Shown: positions 37,767 through 47,678, counted from the first letter of the stretch. The stretch is 64,000 nucleotides of DNA from Porphyridium purpureum (GCA_008690995.1 VRMN01000001.1:3348001-3412000); one strand, 5' to 3'. The notes: a model not told the origin generated them from the letters alone. Numbers and translations are program-made.

Positions 37767-39344
37767 TCAGACACTGTCTTCAAGTGAGTCTGCGAGGCAT
37801 TCGAGCGCTTCAGCCACCTCGAGGCAGACGTGATCTGGATAGGCGACCGGATCCACCCGCAGGGCCTGCTTTGTCACCGACGCCAGCTGCCGGCTGAGAA
37901 GAGACGCAAGGTGGACGTCGGTGTACGCACGCGCCACGCTGCTGGTGCGCGTGAGCACCTCAGAGTCCGGCTCGCTGTCGAGCGCTGCTTGCAGTTCTGA
38001 TGATAGCGCAGTTGCGTTCAGGGCCTGGGAGAAAATATGGCGCGGCATGAACAGCGCGCCGAGCGAGTCGCAGGATACTAGACCTTGGTACCGAGCGTGA
38101 GGATGCAGCTCGGTCAGCGCCTCGTCCAGTGATTCTGGGTCGTACCATGCGTGGTCTCGGCGCGAGCTCTGAAAGCAAGCGCCACGCAGCACAACGAGCT
38201 CGGCGTGTGGGCCACCTGCGAGCGCAACCTTTAGTCGCTTCGTGCCACTCATCACCTCGGGTGACAGACGACTCAATGCACCATTCAGGTCTGGTGAAAG
38301 ACTGAGCGTGCCCATGAGCTGCGCACGCCGGCGTCGGCTCTCTTCACGCTCATCCGCGGATGACGTCCAGTGGTCAAATGGGTAGGTCATACTGAGCGCA
38401 CTGACTCGCCAGCAAGGGTTCGCGCGGAGGCTACCCAAGTAGTGACTCAAAGGAGTTCGTAATTCCACTAGCGCTGCGGCAAATAAATTCTCTATACCAA
38501 GCGAGGCCAGAGCAGAAGTGCAGCCCGCCACGGGAAAGAAGTGCGCGTTGTGCTCGTTTGCAGCGGCCATCAGATGCGCTTGATTGGCTTGGTGTGCAAA
38601 TTTTGCTGCACTTCGTGGATGTACAGCCGTGGATGCCGATGCATCTACCCCAAGGTCAAAGCCAAACACAGTGATGCCCATCCGCGAGCCGTAGTCGTCC
38701 ACAAATTCAGACAGCAGACTTGACGCGATACCCGCGTACGCCGTACGTGTGTCTGCGAGAATAACAACGTCTGACAGATGATCACATGCCTCGGCAAAGA
38801 AGCGAACAGAGTCGTCCATCATCTGCTCGCCTCCGCACATCTCACCGATGCCGCCGAACCATTCCAGGCCTTGCGAGAATGCACAAAATGAGTCTCGGTC
38901 CACGTGGCCGCTATCGATGCTGACGACCGAGCGCGGATGCCACATGGCATTCCCAGGCACTGCGGCGCTCCAGACGCCATCCTGAACTGTGGAAGCGCGT
39001 ATGGCAGGGCGATTGTATGTCTTGACTCTGGACGCTTCCCAAAGTAGAGACGGCTCACCTTGGACATCCTGGCGCTGTATCAGGCCCGGCCGCTCGGGTG
39101 GCACGGCATATTCGCGATAAGACTCTGCATGATCTACAATCACCAGCCGTGGACGCTGCTCGTTTTCGCTTTCATGGAATAGACCCTTGTATCCGTCCAC
39201 AACGTTGCCTCGCGGTTCAGACGCGTACTCATTCGGCACGCCGCTCTGTTGGTGCCGCTGCGCGCGCACAAGCTGCCAAAGATGCGTGCCCACCCAGTTT
39301 GCCGCAGGCCCTGCTTGGATGGTCAGCGTATCTCCCGCGGGCAT
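37767..39344 (-). CDS. MSTO1: Misato/DML1 family protein
   Basis: Tubulin-like protein family (Misato in animals, Dml1 in yeast) linked to mitochondrial distribution and, in animals, to fusion and to tubulin folding. The protein has 525 residues. The N-terminal block TLTIQAGPAANWVGTHLWQL matches the FtsZ/tubulin-like start of Misato (GxxANFVGTHxW). The family signature LHPRSI equivalent MWHPRSVVSI, the FxQGLEWF block, and the tubulin-3 region RFFAEACDHLSDVVILADTRTAYAGIASSLL follow. The usual length is 450-570, so it looks complete. The C-terminal half is divergent. It is read in the same direction as SppA with 222 bases between them. Confidence 0.85.
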   Translation of the reverse strand: MPAGDTLTIQAGPAANWVGTHLWQLVRAQRHQQSGVPNEYASEPRGNVVDGYKGLFHESENEQRPRLVIVDHAESYREYAVPPERPGLIQRQDVQGEPSLLWEASRVKTYNRPAIRASTVQDGVWSAAVPGNAMWHPRSVVSIDSGHVDRDSFCAFSQGLEWFGGIGEMCGGEQMMDDSVRFFAEACDHLSDVVILADTRTAYAGIASSLLSEFVDDYGSRMGITVFGFDLGVDASASTAVHPRSAAKFAHQANQAHLMAAANEHNAHFFPVAGCTSALASLGIENLFAAALVELRTPLSHYLGSLRANPCWRVSALSMTYPFDHWTSSADEREESRRRRAQLMGTLSLSPDLNGALSRLSPEVMSGTKRLKVALAGGPHAELVVLRGACFQSSRRDHAWYDPESLDEALTELHPHARYQGLVSCDSLGALFMPRHIFSQALNATALSSELQAALDSEPDSEVLTRTSSVARAYTDVHLASLLSRQLASVTKQALRVDPVAYPDHVCLEVAEALECLADSLEDSV

Positions 39345-39778
39345 GATGCAAGTACGCTATCTGGACTTGGAAGGTGGGCGTTTCGGCGACATGCAGAGCG
39401 ACTCTTCTGTGGTGGATTCGTTGGGAACGACGTGGACAGATTCGAATAAAAAGGAATAGGCATAAACAAAGGCACAAGTTTAATCGTGCAGCACAGAGCT
39501 CACATGGCGTCCTTTTGGAAGACTACACGCTTCTCGAGGTGTTCGACCGGATGGGCAAAGGAGCTTGAGTAGCTATCTCACTGTGACTCATCTGGTTCCA
39601 TCCAAACCGCGCACCTCCGCAGCAGAATGGCTCCACTTGGAAATGCGCGATCCAACGACCAAAGTTTGAGGCACCGAGGCCCGAATTGCGGCGTCGACAC
39701 GTCGTCCACAAACGGATCGCCGCGACGAGAAACCGTCGCACAGACACGTGAGCTGTGTGCAAAGGAAAATGACCTCGT
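39345..39778. other. Intergenic region, no gene seen
   Basis: Lies between the eS24 stop and the Misato start (both minus strand). Small open frames on both strands have no domain. An untranslated RNA cannot be excluded, but no motif supports one. Confidence 0.4.
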
Positions 39779-40174
39779 CTAATTTGCCTTGGCAATCTTG
39801 GTCTTCTCCTTTCCACGGGCCTTCTTCAAACGCAGCTTCTTGATCTTTCTGGACTTTCGCGAGCCCGTGGGTGCGGGCAGCAAGCCTGCGCGCCTTTGTC
39901 TATACTTTGGCTCGATCTTCTTCATCACGTCTAGCGTATCGTAGATGAGGCCGAACCCGGTCGAGCGGCCGCCACCGAACTTTGTGTGGAAGCCGAACAG
40001 AGCGATTGTTCCAGCGTCGCTCACCTTGTACATTTTCGCGATCTTCTCGGCCAGCTCCTGCTTGGGCACGGTCGCGCGGCCGGGGTGCAGCACGTCCACG
40101 ACAAACTGCTTGCGCCCCAACAAACGGTTTGTGATGAACTTGCGTGTTCGCACGGTACACGCCTTGTCCGCCAT
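39779..40174 (-). CDS. RPS24: 40S ribosomal protein eS24
   Basis: Component of the small cytosolic ribosomal subunit, 131 residues, the usual length. The sequence is highly conserved: [32 protein letters not shown], then [21 protein letters not shown]-type block (here [22 protein letters not shown]) and a Lys/Arg-rich C-terminus ending [14 protein letters not shown]. No intron is present, whereas this gene is interrupted in many eukaryotes. Two GTAC elements at 40422-40436 lie about 250 bases upstream. Confidence 0.96.
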   Translation of the reverse strand: MADKACTVRTRKFITNRLLGRKQFVVDVLHPGRATVPKQELAEKIAKMYKVSDAGTIALFGFHTKFGGGRSTGFGLIYDTLDVMKKIEPKYRQRRAGLLPAPTGSRKSRKIKKLRLKKARGKEKTKIAKAN

Positions 40175-40421
40175 CTTGCCTGCTGTCCTCCCACTCCAAT
40201 CTTCTTCCCCGCCTCACCCTTTCCCTCAACCCCCTCACTTCACCTTCATCCCGGCCCCACTACGCCCTCCTCGTCAAATAGAATCGAAAAGGCTCCGAAA
40301 ACAGAGCCGGACGGGGTACATTCACTTCATATCAAAACAGACCTGTTTTACTATCCTTAGGCCTTCCCCCTCTTTTCTTCGTCTGGGGTCGCCGCAGCGC
40401 GTCGCCGTCGTGTGCCGAGCT

Positions 40422-40436
40422 GTACCTATACTGTAC
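40422..40436. promoter_or_regulatory. Two GTAC elements upstream of eS24
   Basis: TGTACC (GTAC at 40422) and CTGTACA (GTAC at 40433), 11 bases apart; the second reads GTACAG in the gene direction. They lie in the 300-base gap between the IF-3 stop and the eS24 start. Confidence 0.35.
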
Positions 40437-40476
40437 ATATTTCACGTTAAAAAAGGGGCGCCGTTTCGCGCTCGGC

Positions 40477-41731
40477 TTACTTCTCGGGTTTGCTCTTGGA
40501 CGGCTTCACAAACAGCTCCATGGGCACGGGCTTGCGCGGCACGCCCATGCGGTCACACTCTGCATCCTTCTTGCGCTGGTCCTCGATGGTCGTCATGCGC
40601 TCGATCACGCCGTGCGACTCGAGTAGAGTGCCTGCTTTCTGCAGATTGTTCAACGCAGACTCCTGCAAATTGCCCTGGCCCTTTCTGAACTGCACAAAAA
40701 CACGCACGCGCCGGCCTTCCTGGTCCACATATCGACAACATCAAATCCAAAGTACGCGAATACACGAGTCTCTCACGTCAACGTCTGTTCTTCTTTCGTG
40801 CGCTTACGCAAGGGAATCCTCGGTCCACCAAAACGGCTGACATAGACGCCCTCATTCTGACAGTCCACAACATTGGAAAAAAAAAGAAACAGGCTGGTGC
40901 ATGCAACGTACCTCGAGAAACTGGATCACCTTTTTCATCTTGATATCGAAATCATGTTGCTCCGTTGCGGGGCCGAGCCTGATTTCCTTTGGCGCGGCCT
41001 GAACGGTCCCACGGATAAAAGCAAAGCGAAAGCAAGTCAACCCCAAAGTTAGCGCGGCCCTCCCTGCATTGGAAAAGAGAAAAGAAAAAAAAAAAAAAAA
41101 AAAAGAAGCGCGAACTGGAAGGGGAAGCACAACCTCACCGTCGCAGCGATGTTCAATTAATTAGACACAAGATCATTCAGAGGGATGTCTCTGTCTGCGA
41201 ACATACCTGCTTCGACGCTGCGCGGGCTTTTTTCGCAACCTCTTTTGTCTTGCGCCGCTCGGCCGAGACAAACTCGTCATACTTCAAAAGCTTGCATACG
41301 GGTAGATCTGCCGAAGCAGCAATCTCAACTAAGTCCAAGCCCTCGCTCTTGGCCGCCTGCAATGCATTCTCAGCCTGCATGGTCTCCGTCGTGCCGTCCA
41401 ACTTGACCAAACGAACTGTCTGATGTGCCGGGATCTCCTCATTCACGCGGTAGCTTGGCGATCCTCCCGGGGTTTTGCCGCTACGCGCAAGCAAGGACGA
41501 CCCAAGAGCGCGCTTGGGCATCTTGATCCCGTCCAAAAGTACTGACATGCGAGTACCGCATGGTCGTGTCCACTCCCATGGCGCCTGGCACGCGATACCT
41601 GCGATCCCGCGATCCAATCTAGGCGCTACCGCGCCTGTTGGCCTGTGCGCAACAACATCAGCGATGCCATACGCTCGTATGCGCGCACGTAAGCGCCAGA
41701 GGAGCCAATGCGCTCGTTGGCCGCAGAACAT
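40477..41731 (-). CDS. infC: Organellar translation initiation factor IF-3 (three exons)
   Basis: Bacterial-type IF-3, which keeps ribosomal subunits apart and proofreads initiation. Coding is split: exon 1 41207-41731, exon 2 40912-40998, exon 3 40477-40719 (all minus), giving 284 residues. Junctions are canonical and both phase 0: CAG/GTATGT ... CAG/GCC, then GAG/GTACGT ... CAG/GAA. The introns are 208 and 192 bases; the first has a long T-rich tract in the sense strand (A-rich on the plus strand near 41077-41103). Exon 1 encodes the N-domain (RVNEEIPAHQTVRLV, GLDLVEIAASADLPVCKLLKYDEF); exons 2-3 encode the C-domain (PKEIRLGP, IKMKKVIQFLE, RVRVFVQFRKGQGN). The ATG at 41731 gives MFCGQRAHWLLWRLRARIRAY, an Arg-rich amphipathic start favouring mitochondria; red-algal plastids usually encode their own infC. 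Confidence 0.88.
40720..40911 (-). other. Intron 2 of IF-3 gene
   Basis: 192 bases with GTACGT donor and CAG acceptor on the minus strand, phase 0. Joining the exons continues the IF-3 C-domain without loss of conserved sequence. Confidence 0.85.
40999..41206 (-). other. Intron 1 of IF-3 gene
   Basis: 208 bases with GTATGT donor and CAG acceptor on the minus strand, phase 0. It holds an uninterrupted T tract of about 20 bases (sense strand), unusually long for a polypyrimidine tract. Confidence 0.85.
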
Positions 41732-41831
41732 GGCCAGGCACACGCTTTGCTCCAAACTACCCTTGTCCAGTCCTTCTCGTCGAGGTCGAAAACGGTTTCC
41801 TTTATTGAAGGCGTGTGTACACCAGATCAAG

Positions 41832-42731
41832 TCATTTGTGTCGTAGAATTTTCTTGATTGTCGAGGCGTCAATGCCGAGCTCGCTGGCATCAAACGCGCA
41901 GAATGCAGCCATGCGGACCAGCAACTTGGCGCCCTCCCAGTTTTCCCGGATCACGCAGTACTTTCCAATGGGCACTCCGTGAATGCGGGCCGCGAGTACG
42001 GGAGCAGGCTCGAGAAAGATGATTTGCAAAATGCGTCGATCTAGCGGACTCGTGTTGAGTATCACTTCGAGGACGTGCGGGTCCGAACGGAGCTCAGGCG
42101 CTCGCAGGAGCAGCGCGAGTAATCTTGACGATGCACTTGGAGTATCGCAAGTATGATGCACCATCATACTCTGCACGGCCGGCGCACGTATGCAGGCGCC
42201 CAGGTAGAACATGCCGTCCCGCAAAGAGTGCTCGGAAGTCGCGAGAGGGGTTTTCGCTCCACGTTCTAACACGGACAGAGGCATGATTGGGTATCCCGCG
42301 TTCAAGTATTGGATCCACTCGAGCAGCTCCGGGCCGCGCGGAGGAAGCTGAAGGAGCTCTAGTTCACTCAGCCACTGTGCACATTCGGATTCTTTGTCTG
42401 CAAACTGTTTCGGTTGCACGAAGGGGTCAACGGGCTCTGCGAAAAAGATGACGCGTAGTAGAGCACACTGCCCAAACGGAGTGTACTCGACTCGCAGCAC
42501 GCCGGTGAGGCGGACATCGACGCCTGCCTCCTCTGCAGTCTCGCGCACTGCTGCGGTGCGAAAATCCTCGCCCTTATCCACCCCACCGCCAGGCAACCAC
42601 CACGTGCTACCTTTGCGCGGGACCTCCTTCACCGCCAACCACTTACCTCGCTGTGCATTGTAGCACACCACCAGTGCAAACCCGTACGTCTCGGCTGCAA
42701 ACCGCGACCTGGCTTCCAGGCGCTCCCCCAT
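41832..42731 (-). CDS. Nudix hydrolase
   Basis: Protein of 299 residues. It cleaves a nucleoside diphosphate linked to some moiety X; the substrate is not deducible. The Nudix box is perfect: GGVDKGEDFRTAAVRETAEEAG, with G49, E55, R63, E64, E67 and E68, preceded by the typical WWLPGGG. The Nudix fold covers about 15-140; the remaining about 160 residues form a C-terminal extension (LERGAKTPLA, then helical IRAPAVQSMMVHH and IIFLEPAPVLAARI) that I do not recognise. ATG 42731 is the first in frame; codons above it are not ATG. IF-3 starts 101 bases downstream on the same strand. Confidence 0.85.
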   Translation of the reverse strand: MGERLEARSRFAAETYGFALVVCYNAQRGKWLAVKEVPRKGSTWWLPGGGVDKGEDFRTAAVRETAEEAGVDVRLTGVLRVEYTPFGQCALLRVIFFAEPVDPFVQPKQFADKESECAQWLSELELLQLPPRGPELLEWIQYLNAGYPIMPLSVLERGAKTPLATSEHSLRDGMFYLGACIRAPAVQSMMVHHTCDTPSASSRLLALLLRAPELRSDPHVLEVILNTSPLDRRILQIIFLEPAPVLAARIHGVPIGKYCVIRENWEGAKLLVRMAAFCAFDASELGIDASTIKKILRHK

Positions 42732-43410
42732 TAGCTCCACCACGCTCCCGTCGCGCTGCTCACGGCGCTTCGCACGCTTTCTGCCCTTCACTCAGCTCAC
42801 GTTCGCTCGTCCCAAGTGTCGCAGGTCCAGCAGTCCCTGCTGTCCTACAGATTAGAAACCTGGCTATGCCGATGCGCACCGAGAGCCCAGCAAGCAAGTG
42901 TAGCACGCCACGTGTCACGCATGTAAGTTTTCCAGCGCGCACTCGGAGCCCCAAGCAACTTGACCACGCGCTGCGCCGAGCTTCACGCGCGGTTTCATTT
43001 CCATCGGAAATGTTTTCCCGCACGCTCGCCACCCACCGACCTTCTGCAGCAGACAGTCAGACCTCCCAGCCCACAATCCGGATCCGGTCGAAACGCAATG
43101 GTTTACCAGTTACCGGCTAAATATCATCCGTGAACCGTTAACCGTTAGCCGCTGTCCACAATTTATTCATGACTTGATACCCACACATTGAAGGGTGTAC
43201 AGTGCAGTGGTACAGCGGTTCATTTTGTGGCCAAGATTTTTTTCCATCTTTTTTTAATTTTTTGGGTGGTGGATTGGGTGGCGCGGCAGCTGGTGGCAAG
43301 GAGACGAAGCTGGTTGTGGCATGGTGAGGGTCGCGAGCGGTAGAGTGACGGGTGCGTGTTGATTCAGGACGGGTGCGAGCCGCGTTGCAGAGACGGCAGA
43401 GATCACAGAT
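42732..43410. promoter_or_regulatory. Divergent promoter region Nudix / mitochondrial carrier
   Basis: No gene is seen. It contains GTACAGT (43197-43203) and GTACAGC (43210-43216), 13 bases apart and about 200 bases upstream of the carrier, and two adjoining Myb-type sites AACCGTTA/ACCGTTAG (43133-43148). The second overlaps TTAGCCG (43145-43151), which is the reverse complement of CGGCTAA at 43114-43120. Confidence 0.4.
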
Positions 43411-44142
43411 ATGGAGGAGAAGCGGGACGGGCTGACGTCCGTGGCCGTGGCCGGGCTGGTGTCCGGCATGTGCAAAACGCTCGTGAGCCATCCGCTCGAC
43501 ACACTCAAAGTGTACGCGCAGAACCAGCTCACGAAGCCCCGTATCTCGCAGTTGTACCGCGGCGTCTCCGTGCCGATTCTGCGGAACGGCGTGGAAAATA
43601 GCCTCCATTTTCTGTTTCGCTCGTTGGTGCTGGGTCTCATGGCGGCGGTCGGCGGGCCAACCAACCCGTTTGTCGTGGGCGGGCTCAGCGGAATCCCACA
43701 GTCTCTTTTCAATTGCCCCATGGACTACATGCGCATGCAGTTGCAGCTGGGTCGCCGCATCCAGCCCGCACACCTTTTCCGAGGGATTCCGTGGGTGGCA
43801 CTCAAGGAATCGTCATCGGGCATGGTCTTCTTCGGCGTGTACGAGACGCTAAAGCGAATGACACCATTGCCAGCGGGCGCAGCTGGCTCCCTGGCTGCCT
43901 TTTCAGCGCTCTTGTCTGTCTATCCCGTCGACACCTTGAAAACGCGCATCCAAGCTGGTGGATCGTTCAGTGCGGCGCGGAGCATGGGCGGATTTGGTAG
44001 CGGTATGCAGTACGCCGTAGCCAAATGCTTGCTCAGCAATTTTGTCGCGCTTTCCGTGTACGAGTTTTCAAAGCATAGGATGAATCAGAAGCTTGCGAGT
44101 GGCAGGAAGGGTCAAAGCACAGTCGCTGTGTTGCCAAGTTAA
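43411..44142 (+). CDS. Mitochondrial carrier family protein
   Basis: Inner-membrane solute carrier of 243 residues. Three repeats, each starting with a Px[DE]xx[KR] signature, are visible: HPLDTLKVY (about 27-35), CPMDYMRMQ (about 107-115) and YPVDTLKTRI (about 171-180). Hydrophobic helices flank each signature (VAGLVSGMCKTL, FVVGGLSGIPQSLF, AGSLAAFSALLSV). The protein is shorter than the usual about 300 residues; matrix loops are short and the third repeat is brief. The transported substrate is not clear. The start MEEKRDGL at 43411 fits the family, in which carriers begin shortly before the first helix. The 3' end converges on THF1. Confidence 0.85.
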   Translation: MEEKRDGLTSVAVAGLVSGMCKTLVSHPLDTLKVYAQNQLTKPRISQLYRGVSVPILRNGVENSLHFLFRSLVLGLMAAVGGPTNPFVVGGLSGIPQSLFNCPMDYMRMQLQLGRRIQPAHLFRGIPWVALKESSSGMVFFGVYETLKRMTPLPAGAAGSLAAFSALLSVYPVDTLKTRIQAGGSFSAARSMGGFGSGMQYAVAKCLLSNFVALSVYEFSKHRMNQKLASGRKGQSTVAVLPS

Positions 44143-44405
44143 TAGGTACGGGGATGGGCTACGCAAACTTATCAGAAAAGATTTAATAGTCTGCCTTTCT
44201 TTTACTTTCGTTTGTCACCGAATCGCTTCGAGCGCTCCAAACTCTGTCTCCTCGCAACCTATTCGGCGTGCACACAAGCACTTACATACTATATTATCTA
44301 AAGCACAAACGTCGGGTGCTGTGGCAGGTGTTCCATGCCCTACATGCTGCGTGCTTTCACCCCACATTCTCCTGGAATGATGAGACTGGCGCGTCCGACT
44401 TTGCC

Positions 44406-45329
44406 TTACACTTCTGGCTGCACTGGCTCAGGCTCATTCTCGGCCCGCAACGCTTCCTCCTCGGCTCGCTTGGCCTTCTCCGCCAGTCGCTCCGCCAGCC
44501 GTTTGCTGTCGCGAGCATTCACCTCGGCGTACAACTGCTCGGCGGCCTTGAGTCGCTCCATGCCCGCCCGGTACTGGTCCATAGCGTCCTTGATATAATA
44601 AGACGTCTTGCCAAGCTTCTCCGCAATCTTGTCTGCCTCTTCCTGCGTGGTCTTCCCACCCACGGCTTCGAGCAAGTACACTATGCCGAGCGAAAACATG
44701 CGCGAGAAGTGGTAGAACATGGGCTTCTTCTCTCGTGCAACCTTGAAAGCGGAAACAAGACCGGGGCACGAGGTATCCTCGCTGCTTCCGTCCGCAATGG
44801 CCATGAGGTCCGCAACGGTCTTTCCCTCTGTCCACGCCTTGACGGCACTGGCATCGGAGACGAGCTTCTTCTCGTCCAGCTCGAGCGCCTGCAGCATGCA
44901 CGTGAAGAGGCGCTTGCGCTGCTCCTCATCTGGGTAGAACGCGAAAAAGCGATCGAAGCTCTCCTTGAATCCGTACGCAAACATGGCGTCGTACGTGAAC
45001 ATGGCGTGGTACACCGACAAGTGAGTGGTTGTGAGCGTCTCGTTGACCAGGGAGGAATACACGGTCGGGATGGGCCGCGCGTACGAGTTGAAGAAAGCCT
45101 GTACTGTATTTGCGACGGGCTTCACATCCTTGGTGCGCTCCTTGGCAAACATCTTTGCAAACTCGGTATCGGCTGGGAAGAGGTCATCCCACCTGATCTC
45201 AAAATCCGGCGCGCCATCCTTGGCCATCCGCAGGCGCGCGGCCGGCGCCGCTTTTCTGCTGGTGCATCTCGCCGTCGCGGCCGCCGCGCGGCCCGCGCGC
45301 ACCCCACCCACGCTTCCCACAAACGCCAT
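44406..45329 (-). CDS. THF1: Thylakoid formation protein THF1/Psb29, plastid
   Basis: Plastid protein needed for thylakoid biogenesis, photosystem II maintenance and FtsH protease levels. The protein has 307 residues. The N-terminus MAFVGSVGGVRAGRAAAATARC is a model red-algal transit peptide with Phe at position 3. The mature part carries the family core: RPIPTVYSSLVNETLTTTHL, a helix YDAMFAYGFKESFDRFFAFYP, a variable middle and KPMFYHFSRMFSLGIVYLLE. The C-terminus is a long charged coiled coil (ARDSKRLAERLAEKAKRAEEEAL), as in plant THF1. A TATA-like sequence lies 162 bases upstream (45491-45498). Confidence 0.93.
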   Translation of the reverse strand: MAFVGSVGGVRAGRAAAATARCTSRKAAPAARLRMAKDGAPDFEIRWDDLFPADTEFAKMFAKERTKDVKPVANTVQAFFNSYARPIPTVYSSLVNETLTTTHLSVYHAMFTYDAMFAYGFKESFDRFFAFYPDEEQRKRLFTCMLQALELDEKKLVSDASAVKAWTEGKTVADLMAIADGSSEDTSCPGLVSAFKVAREKKPMFYHFSRMFSLGIVYLLEAVGGKTTQEEADKIAEKLGKTSYYIKDAMDQYRAGMERLKAAEQLYAEVNARDSKRLAERLAEKAKRAEEEALRAENEPEPVQPEV

Positions 45330-46046
45330 GCCACACGCTGTTACTCACGCCACCCGCACACAACCCCACACGTCCTTCGTCGTCCAACCCCCCACCGCTC
45401 CTCCTACACACCTTTCCAACTCACCCTTGTCTCCCCTTCCATTTCATCCTGTCCCTCATACCCATCGAACCCTCTCCGTCCTTCGTGTTTATTTTATATT
45501 CCTGTCCATTGACGTTCTCCTTCCCATTGTCATCTTCTCAGCCTTCCACCCAAAATGGATCATAAGAACCTTCATAACAACCTCATAACAACTTTTAACA
45601 ACTTCGTAAGAGAACAAGAACAATCACGCCGTGAGCGGCTAGCATCAAGCCGCGCCACAAACAAGGGAGAGACACAAAGGAAGTCCGTGACGGGAATGGC
45701 AAGGAATGGCGTGGGCGGTGGGAATACCTGATGGATGCCCCACGGAATGCTGTGGATTGGACAGGCATTGCAAAGGAATGGGACATGCGACGTCCTGGAG
45801 ATAGAGGTTCAGCTCGGGATGAAGGGTGTACAGTGGAGGCGCGGGGCGAGTACGGTGGTGGCGTACAGTGCGGGGATGGAGTCAGCGGTGCACGCGCGGG
45901 CGCGTTGGTGGAGGGAACGGAGGCGGGGAGTGAGGCTGCTGGATGGCGCGGCGGGCGCTGGGTGGGTGTGCGGATGTGCGGGGATGAGACGTGCGCTGTC
46001 GCCGGATGCGTCTGGCGGACAAGCGTCCAGCGCAAAGGATTCGCGG
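45330..46046. promoter_or_regulatory. Divergent promoter region THF1 / DUF547 gene
   Basis: On the minus strand TATAAAAT (45491-45498) is a candidate THF1 TATA box. On the plus strand GTACAGT (45828), GTACGGT (45850) and GTACAGT (45863) form a cluster with 22- and 13-base spacing, upstream of the DUF547 start preferred here. Confidence 0.45.
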
Positions 46047-47678
46047 ATGAGTCAGAACGGTGCTGTCAGCGGGAGGAAGCGGCTTCCGCCGTCGCCGGCA
46101 GTGGATGAGCGTGTGTCGATTAGCATGCTCGAGTCGATGCGCGCAAAGACGCGCAAGTTCTTCTATGGAGCAATTTACGGCTCAATGGTGACGGTGCTCA
46201 ATGCAGAGAGCGAGATGTTCAGCAGCGCTGCATCGGCTCGCGCACAGTCGGCGCTGCTTGCACAGTCCGTGGCCGCCGAAGACAAAGAACAGCAGCAAAG
46301 GCATGAGCAGACTCTCTTCCTGCAAAGTCATGGCCACGCTCAGGGCCTAATACAAATGCAAATACCTCCGCCAGCTGTGGGGCGTGACGGAGACACCGGG
46401 AACTGCAGTCCAACCTCCTCACAGTCGACTCTTCAAGTGGTGGCACCGCCAGAGCCCAAAACCCCTGTCGCTGCGGCAAGCTCGAGCGTCAGACGGGGCT
46501 CAGTGCCGGTGCATGTCGGCTCCTCATTGACCCTTCCTCCGCGTACGCCCACACTAGGTGTGGAAGGCTTCCCAGTGAGCCCGCAAATGTCAGTGGAAGA
46601 CGTCGTGCGACTCAGCTCGCCTAATTTGTTTGAGCCTAATTTCGGCGCAGCACGTCACCGGCAGGAGCGTATCCCTCTCATGCGCATGTCGTCGTCAGAG
46701 GAAATTGCCCTCTGGCAGAGCAGGTCCGTCGAGACCGCGCGCTCCGTCATGAATGAAGTGCGCAAGTTATTTATGTACTTGGTATCGGCAGATGGAAGCA
46801 AAGTAGCCTACCACTTGTTCTTACAAAGTGCGCAGGCGTCAGAGTTTACCCAGTCGATGCGCCGGCTCCGGGAGCTGGACCCGTCCATCTTGAGTGAGAA
46901 GCAAAGGCTTGCCTTTTTTCTCAACTGCTACAATGCCTTGATGATTCACGCGATTGCAACCCAAGGAAAGCCTTCGAACGGGCTTGAACGCGCGCGCCTG
47001 TACGCCTCGTCCGCGTACGACATCGGCGGACGTGTTTATACATTGAACGATATGGAACACGGCATTCTTCGATCGTACCGCGCACCGCCGAATCAGCTTG
47101 CCTGGATGACTATTTTGGATGATCAGGACGCTCGTCTGCTATGCAAGCTGAATCATTTGGACGCGCGCATCCACATGGCGCTGAATTGCGGAGCGGCCAG
47201 CTGTCCCCGCATCGAATTTTACGACGAGAATGAAATTGACTCGCAATTGGATCTCGCCGTGCGGAACTTTTTGAGCGACGGGAACCGCGGCCTCGCCATT
47301 GATCAAACAAGCCAAGTAATTTTGCTCTCCCAAATATTTAGCTGGTACCGCGACGATTTCTGCGACGCCATGGACCACATGGCTACTGATTCATGGGCCT
47401 CTGACGGAGCGGGTGTCGGAGGGACGCACGCGGATGAATCTACCACAAAGACAGGTGCCGAGCGTACGACATCAGCCGAGACTGCGCGAGCGGAAACAGA
47501 ACAGCAGAAGACCACGACGTACTCTTTGAATTCCAAAGATGCGAATCTGTTAAAATGGATTGAGCAGTATGTGGAGGGTGAGCGGAAAGAAATTCTCCAC
47601 TCAGTGCTTCACGGCGAAGTCACGTACCGCATTGAATACTTTGCATACGACTGGGCTTCAAATGCGACCCCCTTGTGA
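46047..47678 (+). CDS. DUF547 domain protein
   Basis: Protein of 543 residues from the chosen ATG (46047, MSQNGAVSG). The frame is open from an ATG at 45735, but that would place GTAC promoter-like elements inside the coding region; ATGs at 45876 and 45984 are also possible. The N-terminal half is low-complexity (Ala/Ser/Gln-rich). The DUF547 domain lies at about 290-430: KQRLAFFLNCYNALMIHAI, YDIGGRVYTLNDMEHGILR, LDARIHMALNCGAASCP and LSQIFSWYRDDF. A final block, DANLLKWIEQYVEG and VTYRIEYFAYDWASN, matches the usual C-terminal end. The ALNCGAxSCP motif resembles a papain-like catalytic region, but activity is unproven. A putative AATAAA poly(A) signal is at 47723. Confidence 0.82.
   Translation: MSQNGAVSGRKRLPPSPAVDERVSISMLESMRAKTRKFFYGAIYGSMVTVLNAESEMFSSAASARAQSALLAQSVAAEDKEQQQRHEQTLFLQSHGHAQGLIQMQIPPPAVGRDGDTGNCSPTSSQSTLQVVAPPEPKTPVAAASSSVRRGSVPVHVGSSLTLPPRTPTLGVEGFPVSPQMSVEDVVRLSSPNLFEPNFGAARHRQERIPLMRMSSSEEIALWQSRSVETARSVMNEVRKLFMYLVSADGSKVAYHLFLQSAQASEFTQSMRRLRELDPSILSEKQRLAFFLNCYNALMIHAIATQGKPSNGLERARLYASSAYDIGGRVYTLNDMEHGILRSYRAPPNQLAWMTILDDQDARLLCKLNHLDARIHMALNCGAASCPRIEFYDENEIDSQLDLAVRNFLSDGNRGLAIDQTSQVILLSQIFSWYRDDFCDAMDHMATDSWASDGAGVGGTHADESTTKTGAERTTSAETARAETEQQKTTTYSLNSKDANLLKWIEQYVEGERKEILHSVLHGEVTYRIEYFAYDWASNATPL

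Noticed and set aside
40852-41130. Separate 92-codon gene between the IF-3 exons
   Set aside because: Its only conserved part (PKEIRLGP to VIQFLE) is IF-3 exon 2; the rest is intron.
43138-43773. Minus-strand open frame of 211 codons over the carrier gene
   Set aside because: Antisense to a clear mitochondrial carrier with three signature motifs; composition is His/Arg-rich as expected for a shadow frame.
44268-45512. Plus-strand open frame of 414 codons overlapping THF1
   Set aside because: It is antisense to THF1, starts with low-quality sequence and ends in Pro/Ser/His-rich non-coding DNA; no domain is visible.
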